NCBI RefSeq assembly: GCF_008039575.1
Contig: NZ_VDUY01000004.1
Coordinates: 62,001-126,000, forward strand
Reading direction: 5' to 3'
Source: Zeimonas arvi
GTDB taxonomy: Bacteria; Pseudomonadota; Gammaproteobacteria; Burkholderiales; Burkholderiaceae_E
Length of the DNA stretch: 64,000 nt
The translations under genes and the position numbers were made by a program. The stretch's first letter is position 1; each line of letters opens with the position of its first letter. Below, piece by piece: positions 8,279 to 17,258 of the stretch. The notes below the pieces were generated by a model, which did no database searches, had not been told where the DNA came from, and worked only from the letters and a program-made list of their open reading frames with translations.

Positions 8279-8659
8279 ATGTCCGACCAGACCATCATCG
8301 CCGACATCGAAGCCCTGGATGCGCGCCGGGTCGCCGCCACGCTCGAGCGTGACTTCGCCGCACTGGACGCGCTGATCGGCGACGACCTCGTCTACGTGCA
8401 TTCCAGCGCAGCCGTCGAGGACCGCGCCCTGTACCTCGAGCGCCTGCGCAACGGCCACTACGTCTATCGTGGCCTCACCGGCCTGAAGCGCGACCATCGC
8501 GTGCTTGGCGACGTCGTTCTCGTGAACGGCGAGGTCCGGATCGATGTCGAGGTGCAGGGCAAGGCCAAGCAGGTCAACGCCCGCTACCTTCAGGTCTGGG
8601 CGCGCCGCCCCGGCGGTTGGCAGATGGTGTCCTGGCAGTCAACTCCGATCCCCGCCTGA
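8279..8659 (+). CDS. NTF2/SnoaL-like protein (DUF4440 type)
   Basis: The 126-residue protein has the pattern of small cone-shaped NTF2-fold proteins: an N-terminal helix with [18 protein letters not shown], then [16 protein letters not shown] and a C-terminal strand pair ending [12 protein letters not shown]. Members act as isomerases, dehydratases or ligand binders, and one next to ring-cleavage genes may handle an intermediate. ATG 8279 fits GAGAG better than ATG 8267, which is also in frame. It probably closes the pca-type operon. The function cannot be assigned further. Confidence 0.7.
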   Translation: MSDQTIIADIEALDARRVAATLERDFAALDALIGDDLVYVHSSAAVEDRALYLERLRNGHYVYRGLTGLKRDHRVLGDVVLVNGEVRIDVEVQGKAKQVNARYLQVWARRPGGWQMVSWQSTPIPA

Positions 8660-8727
8660 AGCCTGGCGCAGGGGTGGCGCGCCCAGACGGCCCGCGCCAG
8701 CGTTCCCTACCACTCCGAATCCTCCCG

Positions 8728-9318
8728 ATGATCGACGAACAGTCCCTCGACACGCTCTTCCGCAAGGCCCGCACGCACAACGGCTGGCTCGATCGCCCGG
8801 TTTCCGACGCGCAGCTGCGCGCGGTCTACGACCTGCTCAAGATGGCGCCCACCTCGGCAAACAGCCAGCCGGGGCGCTTCGTGTTCCTGCGCTCGGCCGA
8901 GGCCAAGGCGCGGCTGCGCCCCGCGCTGTCGCCAGGCAACCTCGAGAAGACGATGGCCGCGCCGGTGGTGGCCATCGTGGCGCACGACACGCGTTTCCAC
9001 GAGCACCTGCCCAGGCTCTTCCCGCACAACCCCGACGCGGTGAACTGGTTCGCCGGCGAGGCCAATCGGGCGGCTCGCGAAACCGCCGCCTTCCGCAACG
9101 GCACGCTGCAGGGGGCCTACCTGATCCTCGCCGCGCGGGCGGTGGGGCTCGATTGCGGGCCGATGTCGGGCTTCGACAATGCCAAGGTCGACGCCGAGTT
9201 CTTCCCCGACGGCCGTTTCCGGTCGAACTTCCTGTGCAGCCTCGGGCACGGCGACCCGGCAAAGTTGTTCGCCCGCAGCCCGCGATTCGAGTTCGAGGAC
9301 GCCTGCCAGCTCCTGTGA
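8728..9318 (+). CDS. Nitroreductase-family FMN oxidoreductase, RutE/HadB-like
   Basis: The 196-residue protein matches RutE-type malonic semialdehyde reductases throughout: [17 protein letters not shown] at the N-terminus, [19 protein letters not shown] in the FMN-binding region, [19 protein letters not shown] and [15 protein letters not shown]. Length equals that of E. coli RutE (196). No other rut genes are near, so pyrimidine catabolism is not implied; a general NAD(P)H nitroreductase or enal reductase role is equally possible. No strong ribosome binding site is seen before ATG 8728. Confidence 0.8.
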   Translation: MIDEQSLDTLFRKARTHNGWLDRPVSDAQLRAVYDLLKMAPTSANSQPGRFVFLRSAEAKARLRPALSPGNLEKTMAAPVVAIVAHDTRFHEHLPRLFPHNPDAVNWFAGEANRAARETAAFRNGTLQGAYLILAARAVGLDCGPMSGFDNAKVDAEFFPDGRFRSNFLCSLGHGDPAKLFARSPRFEFEDACQLL

Positions 9319-9405
9319 TGCGCGAGCCGACATGGGACTCGCCTTGATCCATCTCAAGCCTTGCCGCGAACCGGGCGCTGCAAGATAGCGGCTTCCGGTC
9401 GGGGA

Positions 9406-9434
9406 CTTGAAAGCCGAGGTCGGTGCACCCAATT
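9406..9434 (+). promoter_or_regulatory. Sigma-32 (heat-shock) type promoter
   Basis: CTTGAAA (9406-9412) followed after 15 bp by CCCAATT (9428-9434) fits the RpoH consensus (CTTGAAA ... CCCCATnT). It lies about 95 bp upstream of the small heat-shock gene at 9527, the gene such a promoter would be expected to drive. Confidence 0.65.
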
Positions 9435-9526
9435 GACCGGCATCGGGCGCTGCGCCGCCGGAGCCTGAGAACTCCGGAGGCTGCCCGAGTTTCACAGGCA
9501 ATCGAGCATACGCAAGGAGAACCGTC

Positions 9527-9946
9527 ATGGCCCGTCTGTCCGTTTACGACCCGTTCGCCGAAGTCTTTCCGGAGCTCTTCCGCGGCCTGATGCAGCCGGT
9601 TCGCGCGCCGGGCGGCGATGCGCTGGAGATCAAGGTCGAGGTCAAGGAGTCCAACGGCGACTACACCGTCCAGGCCGAGATGCCGGGTGTCAAGAAAGAG
9701 GACATCAACGTCCAGATCGACGGCAATCGCGTCGCGATCTCGGCCGAGGTCAAGCGCGAGTCCGAGCAGAAGGAAGGCGAGCGCGTGCTGCGCAGCGAGC
9801 GCTACTACGGCGCGGTGGCGCGCAGCTTCACGCTGGCCTCCGAGGTCGACGAGTCCAGGGCCGCCGCGAGCTTCGAGGACGGCGTGCTCAGGCTCACGCT
9901 GCCCAAGAAGACCGCGCCGTCGGCCAAGCGGCTGCAGATCCGCTGA
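9527..9946 (+). CDS. Small heat-shock protein, Hsp20/alpha-crystallin family
   Basis: The 139-residue protein has a short N-terminal arm (MARLSVYDPFAEVFPELF), an alpha-crystallin domain from about residue 40 with VKESNGDYTVQAEMPGVKKE and the closing FEDGVLRLTLPKK, and a short C-terminal extension. Such proteins form oligomers that hold unfolding proteins in the cytoplasm. ATG 9527 follows AAGGAGAA, a strong site. The 208-bp gap upstream contains a sigma-32-like promoter, consistent with heat-shock control. Confidence 0.93.
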   Translation: MARLSVYDPFAEVFPELFRGLMQPVRAPGGDALEIKVEVKESNGDYTVQAEMPGVKKEDINVQIDGNRVAISAEVKRESEQKEGERVLRSERYYGAVARSFTLASEVDESRAAASFEDGVLRLTLPKKTAPSAKRLQIR

Positions 9947-10060
9947 GAAGCCGGGCCCGGTCGTGCCCGGGGGCAGGCCGAATGGGTCGCGGCTTGATCG
10001 CGATCAGGCCTGCCCGTGCCCAGCGTGGCAGGCTGGCGCGAACCGTTTCGGAGGTTCGCG

Positions 10061-10645
10061 ATGCAGTACGAAGCCCTCAGGGTCATCCACGACGAGCACC
10101 GGGCGCTCGCCGCGCTGTTGCACTCGTTGCGGGCGCTCGCCGCGCGCGTGGCCGACGCCCCCCGGCCCGCCGACTTCGAGATCCTGCGGGCCATCCTCCT
10201 CTACGTCGACGAGTTCCCCGAGCGTCGGCATCACCGCAAGGAATCCGAGCAGCTGTTTCCCCGGCTGCGCGCCCGCGCGCCGCAGGCGGGCCGGGTGCTC
10301 GACAGGCTGGATACCGAGCACCTGCTCGGCGAGCGGATGATCCGCGACCTCGAGCGCGCGCTGCTGGCCTACGAGCAGCTGGGCCGCTCGCGCCGCCAGG
10401 CCTTTCTGGACGCCGCCTCGCGTTTCGCGAACTTCTACGCCGCCCACATGCAGCTCGAGGAAACCGAGGTGCTGCCGCTGGCCCGCCGCGCGCTCGAGCC
10501 CGACGACTGGCGCGAGCTCGACGCGGCCTTCGCCGAGAACCGCGATCCGCTCACCGGCCACGCGCCCGAGGACGAGTATCGGGAGCTGTTCCGGCGCATC
10601 GTGTCGCTGGCGCCTGCGCCGATCGGGGTCGGGCCGGCGAGCTGA
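10061..10645 (+). CDS. Hemerythrin HHE cation-binding domain protein
   Basis: The 194-residue helical protein carries the di-iron ligands of a bacterial hemerythrin: HDEH near residue 8, HHRKE near residue 50, the DTEH histidine near residue 84 and HMQLEE with following EVLP near residue 125. Such proteins bind O2 or NO, or help repair iron centres. The start ATG 10061 sits after CGGAGG. It has no signal peptide. Neighbouring Hsp20 and NnrS-type genes suggest a stress context, but a specific partner is not evident. Confidence 0.85.
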   Translation: MQYEALRVIHDEHRALAALLHSLRALAARVADAPRPADFEILRAILLYVDEFPERRHHRKESEQLFPRLRARAPQAGRVLDRLDTEHLLGERMIRDLERALLAYEQLGRSRRQAFLDAASRFANFYAAHMQLEETEVLPLARRALEPDDWRELDAAFAENRDPLTGHAPEDEYRELFRRIVSLAPAPIGVGPAS

Positions 10646-10688
10646 ACCGGGGCTTGTCAGGCTGCCCCGTCCGGGCAGACCATTGGGC

Positions 10689-11390
10689 ATGACGAAGTAT
10701 CGACCCAATTCGCCGATCCGGCGCCGACGGATCGTGGCCGGCCTGGGCGGCGCAGCGCTCGCAGGCGCCACGGCTGCCGTGCCGTGGCGGGCGCTTGCCG
10801 CCGCGGGCGGCCCGGGCGCACGAGGCACGGCCAGCGCCGACGCGCAACGCATCGTCACCCCGCGCCAGAGCCTCGGGCCTTTCTATCCGGTCGACTGGGC
10901 CGGCGACGCCGACAACGACCTGGTGATCGTGCGCGGCGAGGCAGCCCGCGCGCTGGGGCAGGTAGCGCACGTGCGGGGCCGGGTGGTGGACCGTGACGGC
11001 GCGCCGCTCGACGGGTCCATCGTCGAGATCTGGCAGTGCGACGCCCGGGGCGTGTACCGGCATCCGCGCGACCGGGGCGTCCGCGACACCGGGTTCCAGG
11101 GGCGCGGCAGCACCCGCGCCGCCAGCGACGGCAGCTGGACCTTCCGGACCATCCGTCCGGCGCCCTATCCCGGTCGGACGCCGCACATCCATTTTTTCGT
11201 GCGCACGCCGGACGGCCGCGAACTGGTCACCCAGCTCTACGTGGCCGGCGACCCGGGCAACGCAGGTGACTTCCTGTTGAACTCGGTGCGCGATGCGCGC
11301 CAGCGCGAGCGCCTGATCGCCCGCTTCGACCCTGCGGACCGGATCGAGCCCGGCGCGCTGCTGGCCGAGTTCGAGATCGTGATCGGCTGA
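10689..11390 (+). CDS. Exported intradiol dioxygenase-like protein with Tat-type signal
   Basis: The 233-residue protein starts with a basic RRRRIVAGLGG segment and a hydrophobic stretch, a twin-arginine-type signal. The mature part is an intradiol dioxygenase domain: SLGPFYPVDW, IVEIWQCDARGVYRHP (Tyr ligand), then PYPGRTPHIHFFV (second Tyr and the HxH pair). All four iron ligands appear present. Periplasmic members of this family are poorly characterised and act on aromatic diols or quinones. A TTG at 10683 is also in frame, but ATG 10689 is preferred. Confidence 0.8.
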   Translation: MTKYRPNSPIRRRRIVAGLGGAALAGATAAVPWRALAAAGGPGARGTASADAQRIVTPRQSLGPFYPVDWAGDADNDLVIVRGEAARALGQVAHVRGRVVDRDGAPLDGSIVEIWQCDARGVYRHPRDRGVRDTGFQGRGSTRAASDGSWTFRTIRPAPYPGRTPHIHFFVRTPDGRELVTQLYVAGDPGNAGDFLLNSVRDARQRERLIARFDPADRIEPGALLAEFEIVIG

Positions 11391-11410
11391 GGCTTGGTCG
11401 GTCTGGCGCT

Positions 11411-12646
11411 TCAGCCCGGCCGGCCGTCCACCCGCGGCGCGATCAGCTTCGGCGCGTAGGTGGCGAAGTACAGCGCGAAGGCCGCCGACCAGCAGACCGA
11501 AGCGGCGGTCACGAAGGGCATCCAGGGAAGGCCTTCGAACAGTACCGGCGCCACCCTGAGCACCGCCGCCAGCTGCACCAGCACGAACATCGCGGTCTCG
11601 GCGCGGCCTGCCGCCAGCAGCCGGCCCGTGTGGCCGAGCGCGGTGCGGGTCATCATGCCGATGATCAGGCCGCCCATGGAGCCGATGGTCAGCGCGTGCA
11701 GGCCGGCGCTTTGCGGCAGCTTGCCCAGCGCCGCGAAGGCGAGCAGAAGCAGGCCGACCGGGATCCAGGCGTAGGAAAGGTGCAGGATCCACAGCAAGGG
11801 GTTTCCGCGCGTGGCCCAGGGGTTCCAGCCCGCCAGGCGCGTGGCCTGGAGCGCCGCGGCGACCGCGCAGGCCGCGGCCGTCAGGCCGGCGCCCGCGTTG
11901 CCGAGCACCAGCAGCAGCGCCGCCCCGGTGGCGCCGATCGCCAGCGCGTCGAGCTGCTCGTTGCGCCACTGACGCACGCCGCGGATCACGTTGGCGGTGA
12001 ACATGGGCACCACGCGCCCGGCGATCACCGACTCCAGCATCACCACCACGAAGATCGCGAAGTGGAGCGGCGTCAGCGGGTCGAAGGGCAGGCGGCCGGG
12101 CAGCGACAGGTGGAACAGCGAGTTGGCGACCAGGAAGGCGGTCAGGATGGCCAGCACGAACAGGTTGCGGGTGTTCCGGCTGCGCCAGAGCACGGAGCCG
12201 AGCGGCACCATGACCGACAGCAGGAAGGCCGCGTCGAGCACCATGGCCACCAGCGGCGGCGCCGCGTAGTTGGCGACGCGGGCGGCCACCCAGAGCAGGC
12301 AGATCACGGCCAGTTTCCAGCCCTTGGGCGTGGGCAGGCCGGTCCAGTTCTGGCCGGCGGTGAACAGAAAGCCGGCGATGACCGCGATCGCGAAGCCGAA
12401 GACCATCTCGTGGCCGTGCCAGAGCATGGCCGGCAGCCAGGCGGGACCCGGCAGCAGGCCGGCGAACTGGGCGATCCACAACGGAACGCCGAGCGCGGCG
12501 AACAGCGCCGCCAGCAGGTACAGTGGCCGGAAGCCGAGCGCGAACAGGGCCACGCCCTGCGGCGGTGCATCCTGTCCCGAAGGGCGCGCGCCAGGCCGGC
12601 GTGCCTCGATCTCGGCAATGGTGATCAGCGTGGAGGAGGAAGGCAT
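11411..12646 (-). CDS. nnrS: NnrS family membrane protein
   Basis: The 411-residue integral membrane protein has about 12 hydrophobic helices and the NnrS signatures: GFRPLYLLAALFA, WHGHEMVFGFAIAVIAGFL near residue 85 and GRVVPMFTANVIRG near residue 200. NnrS proteins contain haem and copper and protect cells from nitric oxide and nitrosative stress. The conserved histidines are present. ATG 12646 is chosen because family similarity begins soon after; longer in-frame extensions run through the promoter region. It is divergent from a second NnrS-type gene across an NsrR-like dyad. Confidence 0.88.
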   Translation of the reverse strand: MPSSSTLITIAEIEARRPGARPSGQDAPPQGVALFALGFRPLYLLAALFAALGVPLWIAQFAGLLPGPAWLPAMLWHGHEMVFGFAIAVIAGFLFTAGQNWTGLPTPKGWKLAVICLLWVAARVANYAAPPLVAMVLDAAFLLSVMVPLGSVLWRSRNTRNLFVLAILTAFLVANSLFHLSLPGRLPFDPLTPLHFAIFVVVMLESVIAGRVVPMFTANVIRGVRQWRNEQLDALAIGATGAALLLVLGNAGAGLTAAACAVAAALQATRLAGWNPWATRGNPLLWILHLSYAWIPVGLLLLAFAALGKLPQSAGLHALTIGSMGGLIIGMMTRTALGHTGRLLAAGRAETAMFVLVQLAAVLRVAPVLFEGLPWMPFVTAASVCWSAAFALYFATYAPKLIAPRVDGRPG

Positions 12647-12674
12647 CGGAGTGAGCGACCGCCAGAGCGGCTTG

Positions 12675-12699
12675 TAAGATAAATATGAAATGCATCTTA
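12675..12699. promoter_or_regulatory. NsrR-type operator between two nnrS-like genes
   Basis: The 25-bp element has arms TAAGATAAATAT and AAATGCATCTTA around one central base; 9 of 12 arm positions pair. The right arm reproduces the AAATGCATCTT half of the NsrR consensus. NsrR is a NO-sensing Fe-S repressor that controls nnrS in other bacteria. A partial copy, AGATAAATCCGAAA (12756-12769), lies nearer the rightward gene. Confidence 0.65.
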
Positions 12700-12789
12700 T
12701 GACCGGGGCCTGCCGGGAGCAAGCGCAGACCTTTGCGCTCGCGCAGGTTCTCTGCAGATAAATCCGAAACGAAGGCGAAAACCCGACCG

Positions 12790-13845
12790 ATGTACCGACT
12801 CGCCGCACTCTGGGCCGCCCTGGCCGTCCCGCTCTGGAGCGCCATCGCCTGGTTCTGGCCCGACGCCTCCGCCTGGCCCGCGGCGGCCCGGTCCATCGAC
12901 TGGCATGCCCGCGCCATGGTCTCCGGCTACGTGGGCGCGGTCGTCGTGTCCTTCCTCGTCGCACCGCTGCGCCGGTGGCCGGCGGACCGCAGCGCGCAGG
13001 CCTGGGCCTTGCTCGTCGCCTGGCTGGCGGCGCGCGTGCTGTCGCTCTGGTCGCCGGACTGGGCCCGCTACGGGATGGCGGCCGATCTGGTCTTCTTCGG
13101 CATCGCGGCGATCGTGCTGGGCCGTCGCGCGCTGCGCGCCCCGGCGCCCAACAACCTGCTGTTCGCGGCCGCCCCCTGGGTGCTGATGCTGTCGGTTGCC
13201 GCGCCGATGCAGGTGCTCGAGATGGTGGCCATCCTGATCGCCGTGCTCGCCGGCCGGGTGATCCCGGGCCTGGTCAACACGAGGGCGCCGGGCCGGCGCG
13301 CGCAGATCCGCCCCGACCTGGAGCGGATCGCGCTCGGCGCGCTGGTCGCCGCGATCGGCCTGCGTGCGTTGATGCCGGGCTCGGCGGTGGCCGATCTCGC
13401 CGCCGCGCTCGCGGCCCTGGCCAACCTGTACCGCTGGTGGAACTGGGCGCCGCAGGTGGGCTTTCGCGCCGACCTGAGGCTGGCCACGATGCTGTTCGCC
13501 TATGCGTGGCTGCCGGTCTGGCTGCTGGTCGATGCGGCAGGCGCCTGGGCACCCGCCGGCGCGGGCAGCCATGCCTTGGCCGCGGGGCTCGTCGGCGGGA
13601 TGACCTGGGCGATGATGAATCGCACGCTGGCCGAGCCCCTCGGGCCGCCCTGCTGGCTGGAGAAGACCGGCGCCGCCGCGCTGGCGGTCGGCGTGCTCGC
13701 GCGCTTTGCGATGGCCTTCGCGCCGGCGACTGCCTGGCTGCCGCTCGCGGCCGCCGCCACGCTGGGCTGGAGCCTCGCCTTCGGGAGTCTCGCGCTGCGC
13801 GGCCTGGGCGGCCCGGCACACAAGGGGCAAGAGCGGCGACAATAG
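12790..13845 (+). CDS. Second NnrS-like membrane protein
   Basis: The 351-residue polytopic protein is a shorter relative of NnrS, with IDWHARAMVSGYVGAVVVSFL replacing the WHGHEM helix, APMQVLEMVAILIAVLAGRVIPGL replacing the GRVVPMF segment, and a Trp-rich YRWWNWAP loop. About 11 helices are visible. The first conserved histidine is kept (WHARAM), but the HGHEM pair is reduced to one. It is divergent from nnrS and shares the NsrR-like operator, so a NO-related role is likely. The start is ATG 12790. Confidence 0.7.
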   Translation: MYRLAALWAALAVPLWSAIAWFWPDASAWPAAARSIDWHARAMVSGYVGAVVVSFLVAPLRRWPADRSAQAWALLVAWLAARVLSLWSPDWARYGMAADLVFFGIAAIVLGRRALRAPAPNNLLFAAAPWVLMLSVAAPMQVLEMVAILIAVLAGRVIPGLVNTRAPGRRAQIRPDLERIALGALVAAIGLRALMPGSAVADLAAALAALANLYRWWNWAPQVGFRADLRLATMLFAYAWLPVWLLVDAAGAWAPAGAGSHALAAGLVGGMTWAMMNRTLAEPLGPPCWLEKTGAAALAVGVLARFAMAFAPATAWLPLAAAATLGWSLAFGSLALRGLGGPAHKGQERRQ

Positions 13846-13877
13846 CGGTTTCTCACCAGGCTCCAGGAGACCGCGCA

Positions 13878-15323
13878 ATGATCGCTCGCGACACGCTGTA
13901 CATCGACGGCAAGTGGGTCCGCCCGCAGGGCCGGGGTCGCCTCGAGGTGACCGACTCCAGCACCGGCAAGCCCTGGGCGAGCATCCCCGAGGGCAACGCC
14001 GACGACGCGCAGGCCGCGATCGCGGCCGCGCGGCGCGCCTTCGCCGGCTGGGCCGGCATGACGCCGGCGGCCCGCGGCGAGGTGCTCGGCCGCGTCGCCG
14101 GCGAGCTGAAATCCCGCGCCGACGAGCTCGCCCGCGCGATCGCCACCGAGGTCGGCATGCCGCTGAAGATGGCCTCGCGCGTGCAGGTGGCGGGCCCGGT
14201 GGCGGCCTGGTCGGCCTACGCGAAGATGGCCGGCAGTTTCGAGTTCGAGCAACGTGTCGGCAATTCGCTGGTGGTGCGCGAGCCGGTCGGCGTGGTCGGC
14301 GCGATCACGCCCTGGAACTTCCCGCTGAACCAGATCACGCTGAAGGTCGCCGCCGCCATGGCCGCCGGTTGCACGGTGGTGCTCAAGCCCTCCGAGGTGG
14401 CGCCGATCAACGCCTTCATCCTGGCCGAGGCCATCGAGGCAGCCGGCGTGCCGGCCGGCGTGTTCAACCTGGTCACCGGCCTGGGACCGGTGGTGGGCGA
14501 GGCGATCGCCGGGCATCCCGATGTCGACATGGTGTCCTTCACCGGCTCGACCCGCGCCGGGCGCCGGGTAGGCGAGCTGGCCGCGCAGGGCATCCGCAAG
14601 GTGGCGCTCGAGCTCGGCGGCAAGTCCGCCTCGGTGGTGCTCGACGACGCCGACCTCGCGCGGGCCGTCAAGGCCACGGTGGGCAACTGCTACCTGAATT
14701 CCGGCCAGACCTGTTCGGCGCACACCCGCCTGGTCGTGCCGCGCGCGAAGCTCGCCGACGCGCTGACCATGGCCAAGGAGGCCGCCGAGCGCTTCACCGT
14801 GGGTCCGGCGCTGGCCGAGGGCTCGATGCTCGGGCCGCTGGTGTCGGCCGCGCAGAAGGAGCGGGTGCTGGGCTACATCCGTCGCGGCATCGACGAAGGC
14901 GCCACGCTGGTGACCGGCGGCGCCGACGCACCCGAGGTGCCGGCCGGCCATGAGGGCGGCTACTACGTGCGCCCCACCGTGTTCGCGGTCGAGGATTCGC
15001 GCGCCACGCTGGCGCAGGAAGAGATCTTCGGCCCGGTGCTCACCGTGATTCCGCACGACGGCGACGACGACGCGGTGCGCATCGCCAACGACTCGGTCTA
15101 CGGCCTGGGCGGCGGCGTCTGGGCCGGCAGCGACGAGCGGGCCAGCGCGGTCGCGCGTCGCATCCGCACCGGCCAGGTCGACATCAACGGTGGCGTCTGG
15201 AATCCGGCCGCGCCCTTCGGCGGCTTCAAGCAATCGGGGATCGGCCGCGAGAACGGCGTCTACGGTCTCGAGGAGTTCCTCGAGTACAAGTCGATGCAGT
15301 ACCGGCCGGCGCCGGCGGCCTGA
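13878..15323 (+). CDS. NAD(P)-dependent aldehyde dehydrogenase
   Basis: The 481-residue enzyme has the ALDH fold: PWNFPLNQITLKVAAAMAAG near residue 145, the SFTGSTRAGRRV Rossmann segment, the general-base glutamate in ALELGGKSA and the catalytic cysteine in NSGQTCSA near residue 280. EIFGPVLTV lies near the C-terminus. It oxidises an aldehyde to its acid; the substrate cannot be read from the sequence. It starts behind CAGGAGACC at ATG 13878 and lies 32 bp after the NnrS-like gene, so it may be cotranscribed. Confidence 0.93.
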   Translation: MIARDTLYIDGKWVRPQGRGRLEVTDSSTGKPWASIPEGNADDAQAAIAAARRAFAGWAGMTPAARGEVLGRVAGELKSRADELARAIATEVGMPLKMASRVQVAGPVAAWSAYAKMAGSFEFEQRVGNSLVVREPVGVVGAITPWNFPLNQITLKVAAAMAAGCTVVLKPSEVAPINAFILAEAIEAAGVPAGVFNLVTGLGPVVGEAIAGHPDVDMVSFTGSTRAGRRVGELAAQGIRKVALELGGKSASVVLDDADLARAVKATVGNCYLNSGQTCSAHTRLVVPRAKLADALTMAKEAAERFTVGPALAEGSMLGPLVSAAQKERVLGYIRRGIDEGATLVTGGADAPEVPAGHEGGYYVRPTVFAVEDSRATLAQEEIFGPVLTVIPHDGDDDAVRIANDSVYGLGGGVWAGSDERASAVARRIRTGQVDINGGVWNPAAPFGGFKQSGIGRENGVYGLEEFLEYKSMQYRPAPAA

Positions 15324-15339
15324 GCCGGCGCGGGCCGCC

Positions 15340-15759
15340 TCACTCGCACTTCGCGCGGATGTCGGCCGGCACCGGCACCGCGCGCAGGCGCTGCGGATCC
15401 TGCGGGTCGCGGATCACGAAGGCCCGGGTCTCGACGCTCTCGCAGATGAGGTCTTCGCCGCGCCGGATCTCGTGCCGCTGCAGGAATACCTTGTTGCGCC
15501 ATTCCTGGATCGAAGTGCTGATCGTGATTCGCTGGCCGTAGGTCACGGACTTGACGAAGCGCGTGTGGTGCTCGAGCAGGGGCGTGCCGACGATGCCGTT
15601 CGTCGCGGTCATTTCGCGCCACGGCGGCACGCCGCATTGCATGAAGAAGTGGAGCGAGGCGGCGTCCATCCACCGATGGAAGTTCGGGAAGAAGACGATG
15701 CCCGCCGGATCGCAGTGGCCGAAGCGCACGTCGATGTCCAGCGTGGAGGTCTTGGTCAT
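15340..15759 (-). CDS. Acyl-CoA thioesterase, 4-hydroxybenzoyl-CoA thioesterase family
   Basis: The 139-residue hotdog-fold protein carries the DVRFGHCDPAGIVFFPNF motif (about residues 9-26), whose aspartate is the catalytic residue of Pseudomonas-type 4-hydroxybenzoyl-CoA thioesterases. Length is typical. It would release an aromatic or short acid from CoA in the cytoplasm. It is convergent with the aldehyde dehydrogenase and lies 13 bp after the chromate-transporter gene on the same strand. Confidence 0.85.
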   Translation of the reverse strand: MTKTSTLDIDVRFGHCDPAGIVFFPNFHRWMDAASLHFFMQCGVPPWREMTATNGIVGTPLLEHHTRFVKSVTYGQRITISTSIQEWRNKVFLQRHEIRRGEDLICESVETRAFVIRDPQDPQRLRAVPVPADIRAKCE

Positions 15760-15772
15760 GGGCGTAGTCCGG

Positions 15773-17050
15773 TCAGGGGCCTGGGGTCGGGGGAAAGGCC
15801 GGGATCATCGCGCCGCCCAGCGCGGCAAAGGCCACGACGGCGATCGGCGAGGCCTTCGCGTAGACGAGCAGGCCGAACGCGGCCAGCGCCAGCGCGAAAT
15901 CCTCGCGTGAGTGAACTGCCGAGGTCCATACGGGATCGTAGAGCGCGGCCAGCAGGATGCCGACCACGCCGGCGTTGACGCCGGCCATGGCCGACCGGAT
16001 GCTCGCGCGGCGGCGCAGCGCTTCCCAGAAGGGCAGCGCCGCCACCACCAGCAGGAAGGCGGGAAGGAAGATCGCGACCAGCATCGCCAGCCCGCCGCGC
16101 CAGCCGCCGATCCAGCCGTTGCCCGACCCGGCGACCGATTCCGCAGCCAGCCCGGCCTCGGCGACCGGCGCCTGGGCCACCGCGCCGAGATAGGCCGCGA
16201 AGGTGAACAGCGGTCCCGGCACCGCCTGGGCCGCGCCGTAGCCCGCGGTGAAGGCTTCAGGGTCGACGAATCCGCCCGGCACGACGGCCGACTGCAGCAG
16301 CGGCAGCACCACGTGGCCGCCGCCGAAAACCAGCGCGCCCGCGCGGTAGAAGCCGTCGACCAGCGTGGCGAAGGCGGAGCCCGAGACCCCGGCCCAGATC
16401 GGCAGCAGCACGAGCAAGGACAGGAAGGCGGCGATCGCCATCGCGCCGGCACGCTTCGATACGCCGTACCCGCGATGTTCGGCGGCCTCGGCCGCTGGCA
16501 TCGCGAGCCAGCGCCAGCCGACCAGGCCGGCGACGAGGATCGCGCCGACCTGCGACAGGGCATTCGGCAGGAGCAGCGTCAGCAGGGCCGCCCCGATCGC
16601 GATGCCGGTGCGCGGGGCATCCGGGCACAGCGAGCGCGCCATGCCCCAGACTGCCTGCGCGACCACCGCCACGGCGGCGAGCTTCAGGCCGTGCACGACG
16701 CCGGAGGTCGCGAGCCAGCCGTGCTGGGCGATGCCCCAGCCGAACAGGATCAGCGCGAAGGCCGAAGGCAGGGTGAAGCCGCACCAGGCCGCCAGCGCGC
16801 CCAGCCAGCCAGCCCGCGACAGCCCGATCGCGATGCCCACCTGGCTGCTGGCCGGCCCGGGCAGGAACTGGCACAGCGCGACCAGGTCGGAGTAGTCGTG
16901 GTCGTCGAGCCAGCGCCGGCGCTCGACGAACTCGTTCCGGAAGTAGCCGAGGTGGGCCACCGGGCCGCCGAACGAGGTCAGACCGAGGCGAAGGAAGACC
17001 AGGAAAACGCTGGCGGCATGTCGAGTCGGCATCGATCGGAGCGGGATCAT
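15773..17050 (-). CDS. chrA: Chromate transporter, ChrA family
   Basis: The 425-residue protein is a full-length (two-half) CHR transporter: the N-terminal half has FLRLGLTSFGGPVAHLGYFR and LCQFLPGPASSQVGIAIG, and the C-terminal half repeats the pattern with GALVFGGGHVVLPLLQ and AVPGPLFTFAAYLGA. Both halves keep the FGGP/FGGGH and PGP motifs. Such proteins export chromate, and some members act on other oxyanions. ATG 17050 has AGGCGG immediately upstream; ATG 17032 is an alternative. A divergent promoter region separates it from the sigma-54 activator gene. Confidence 0.9.
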   Translation of the reverse strand: MIPLRSMPTRHAASVFLVFLRLGLTSFGGPVAHLGYFRNEFVERRRWLDDHDYSDLVALCQFLPGPASSQVGIAIGLSRAGWLGALAAWCGFTLPSAFALILFGWGIAQHGWLATSGVVHGLKLAAVAVVAQAVWGMARSLCPDAPRTGIAIGAALLTLLLPNALSQVGAILVAGLVGWRWLAMPAAEAAEHRGYGVSKRAGAMAIAAFLSLLVLLPIWAGVSGSAFATLVDGFYRAGALVFGGGHVVLPLLQSAVVPGGFVDPEAFTAGYGAAQAVPGPLFTFAAYLGAVAQAPVAEAGLAAESVAGSGNGWIGGWRGGLAMLVAIFLPAFLLVVAALPFWEALRRRASIRSAMAGVNAGVVGILLAALYDPVWTSAVHSREDFALALAAFGLLVYAKASPIAVVAFAALGGAMIPAFPPTPGP

Positions 17051-17258
17051 CCGCCTGAAATGGCCCTGTTTAGGGGGTTTTCCGTATGTACCTGCGGTCG
17101 TATCCTTAACGACGATGCGCCACAGCAGCGTCCGCTCGACGAGCAGTCCCGAGCAGGTGCGCACGGTCTGCCCGAGTCTAGCCGAAGCGGGCGCGGCCAA
17201 ACGGTGTCTGGGCTGCTCGAAGAAGCACGGCAGGTGGCAGGTGAATTGGCCGGAGTCC

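Noticed and set aside
17234-17249. TGGCAGGTGAATTGGC as a sigma-54 promoter for the activator gene
   Set aside because: The -12 element reads TTGG rather than TTGC and the start would fall on the ATG at 17259, leaving no leader.
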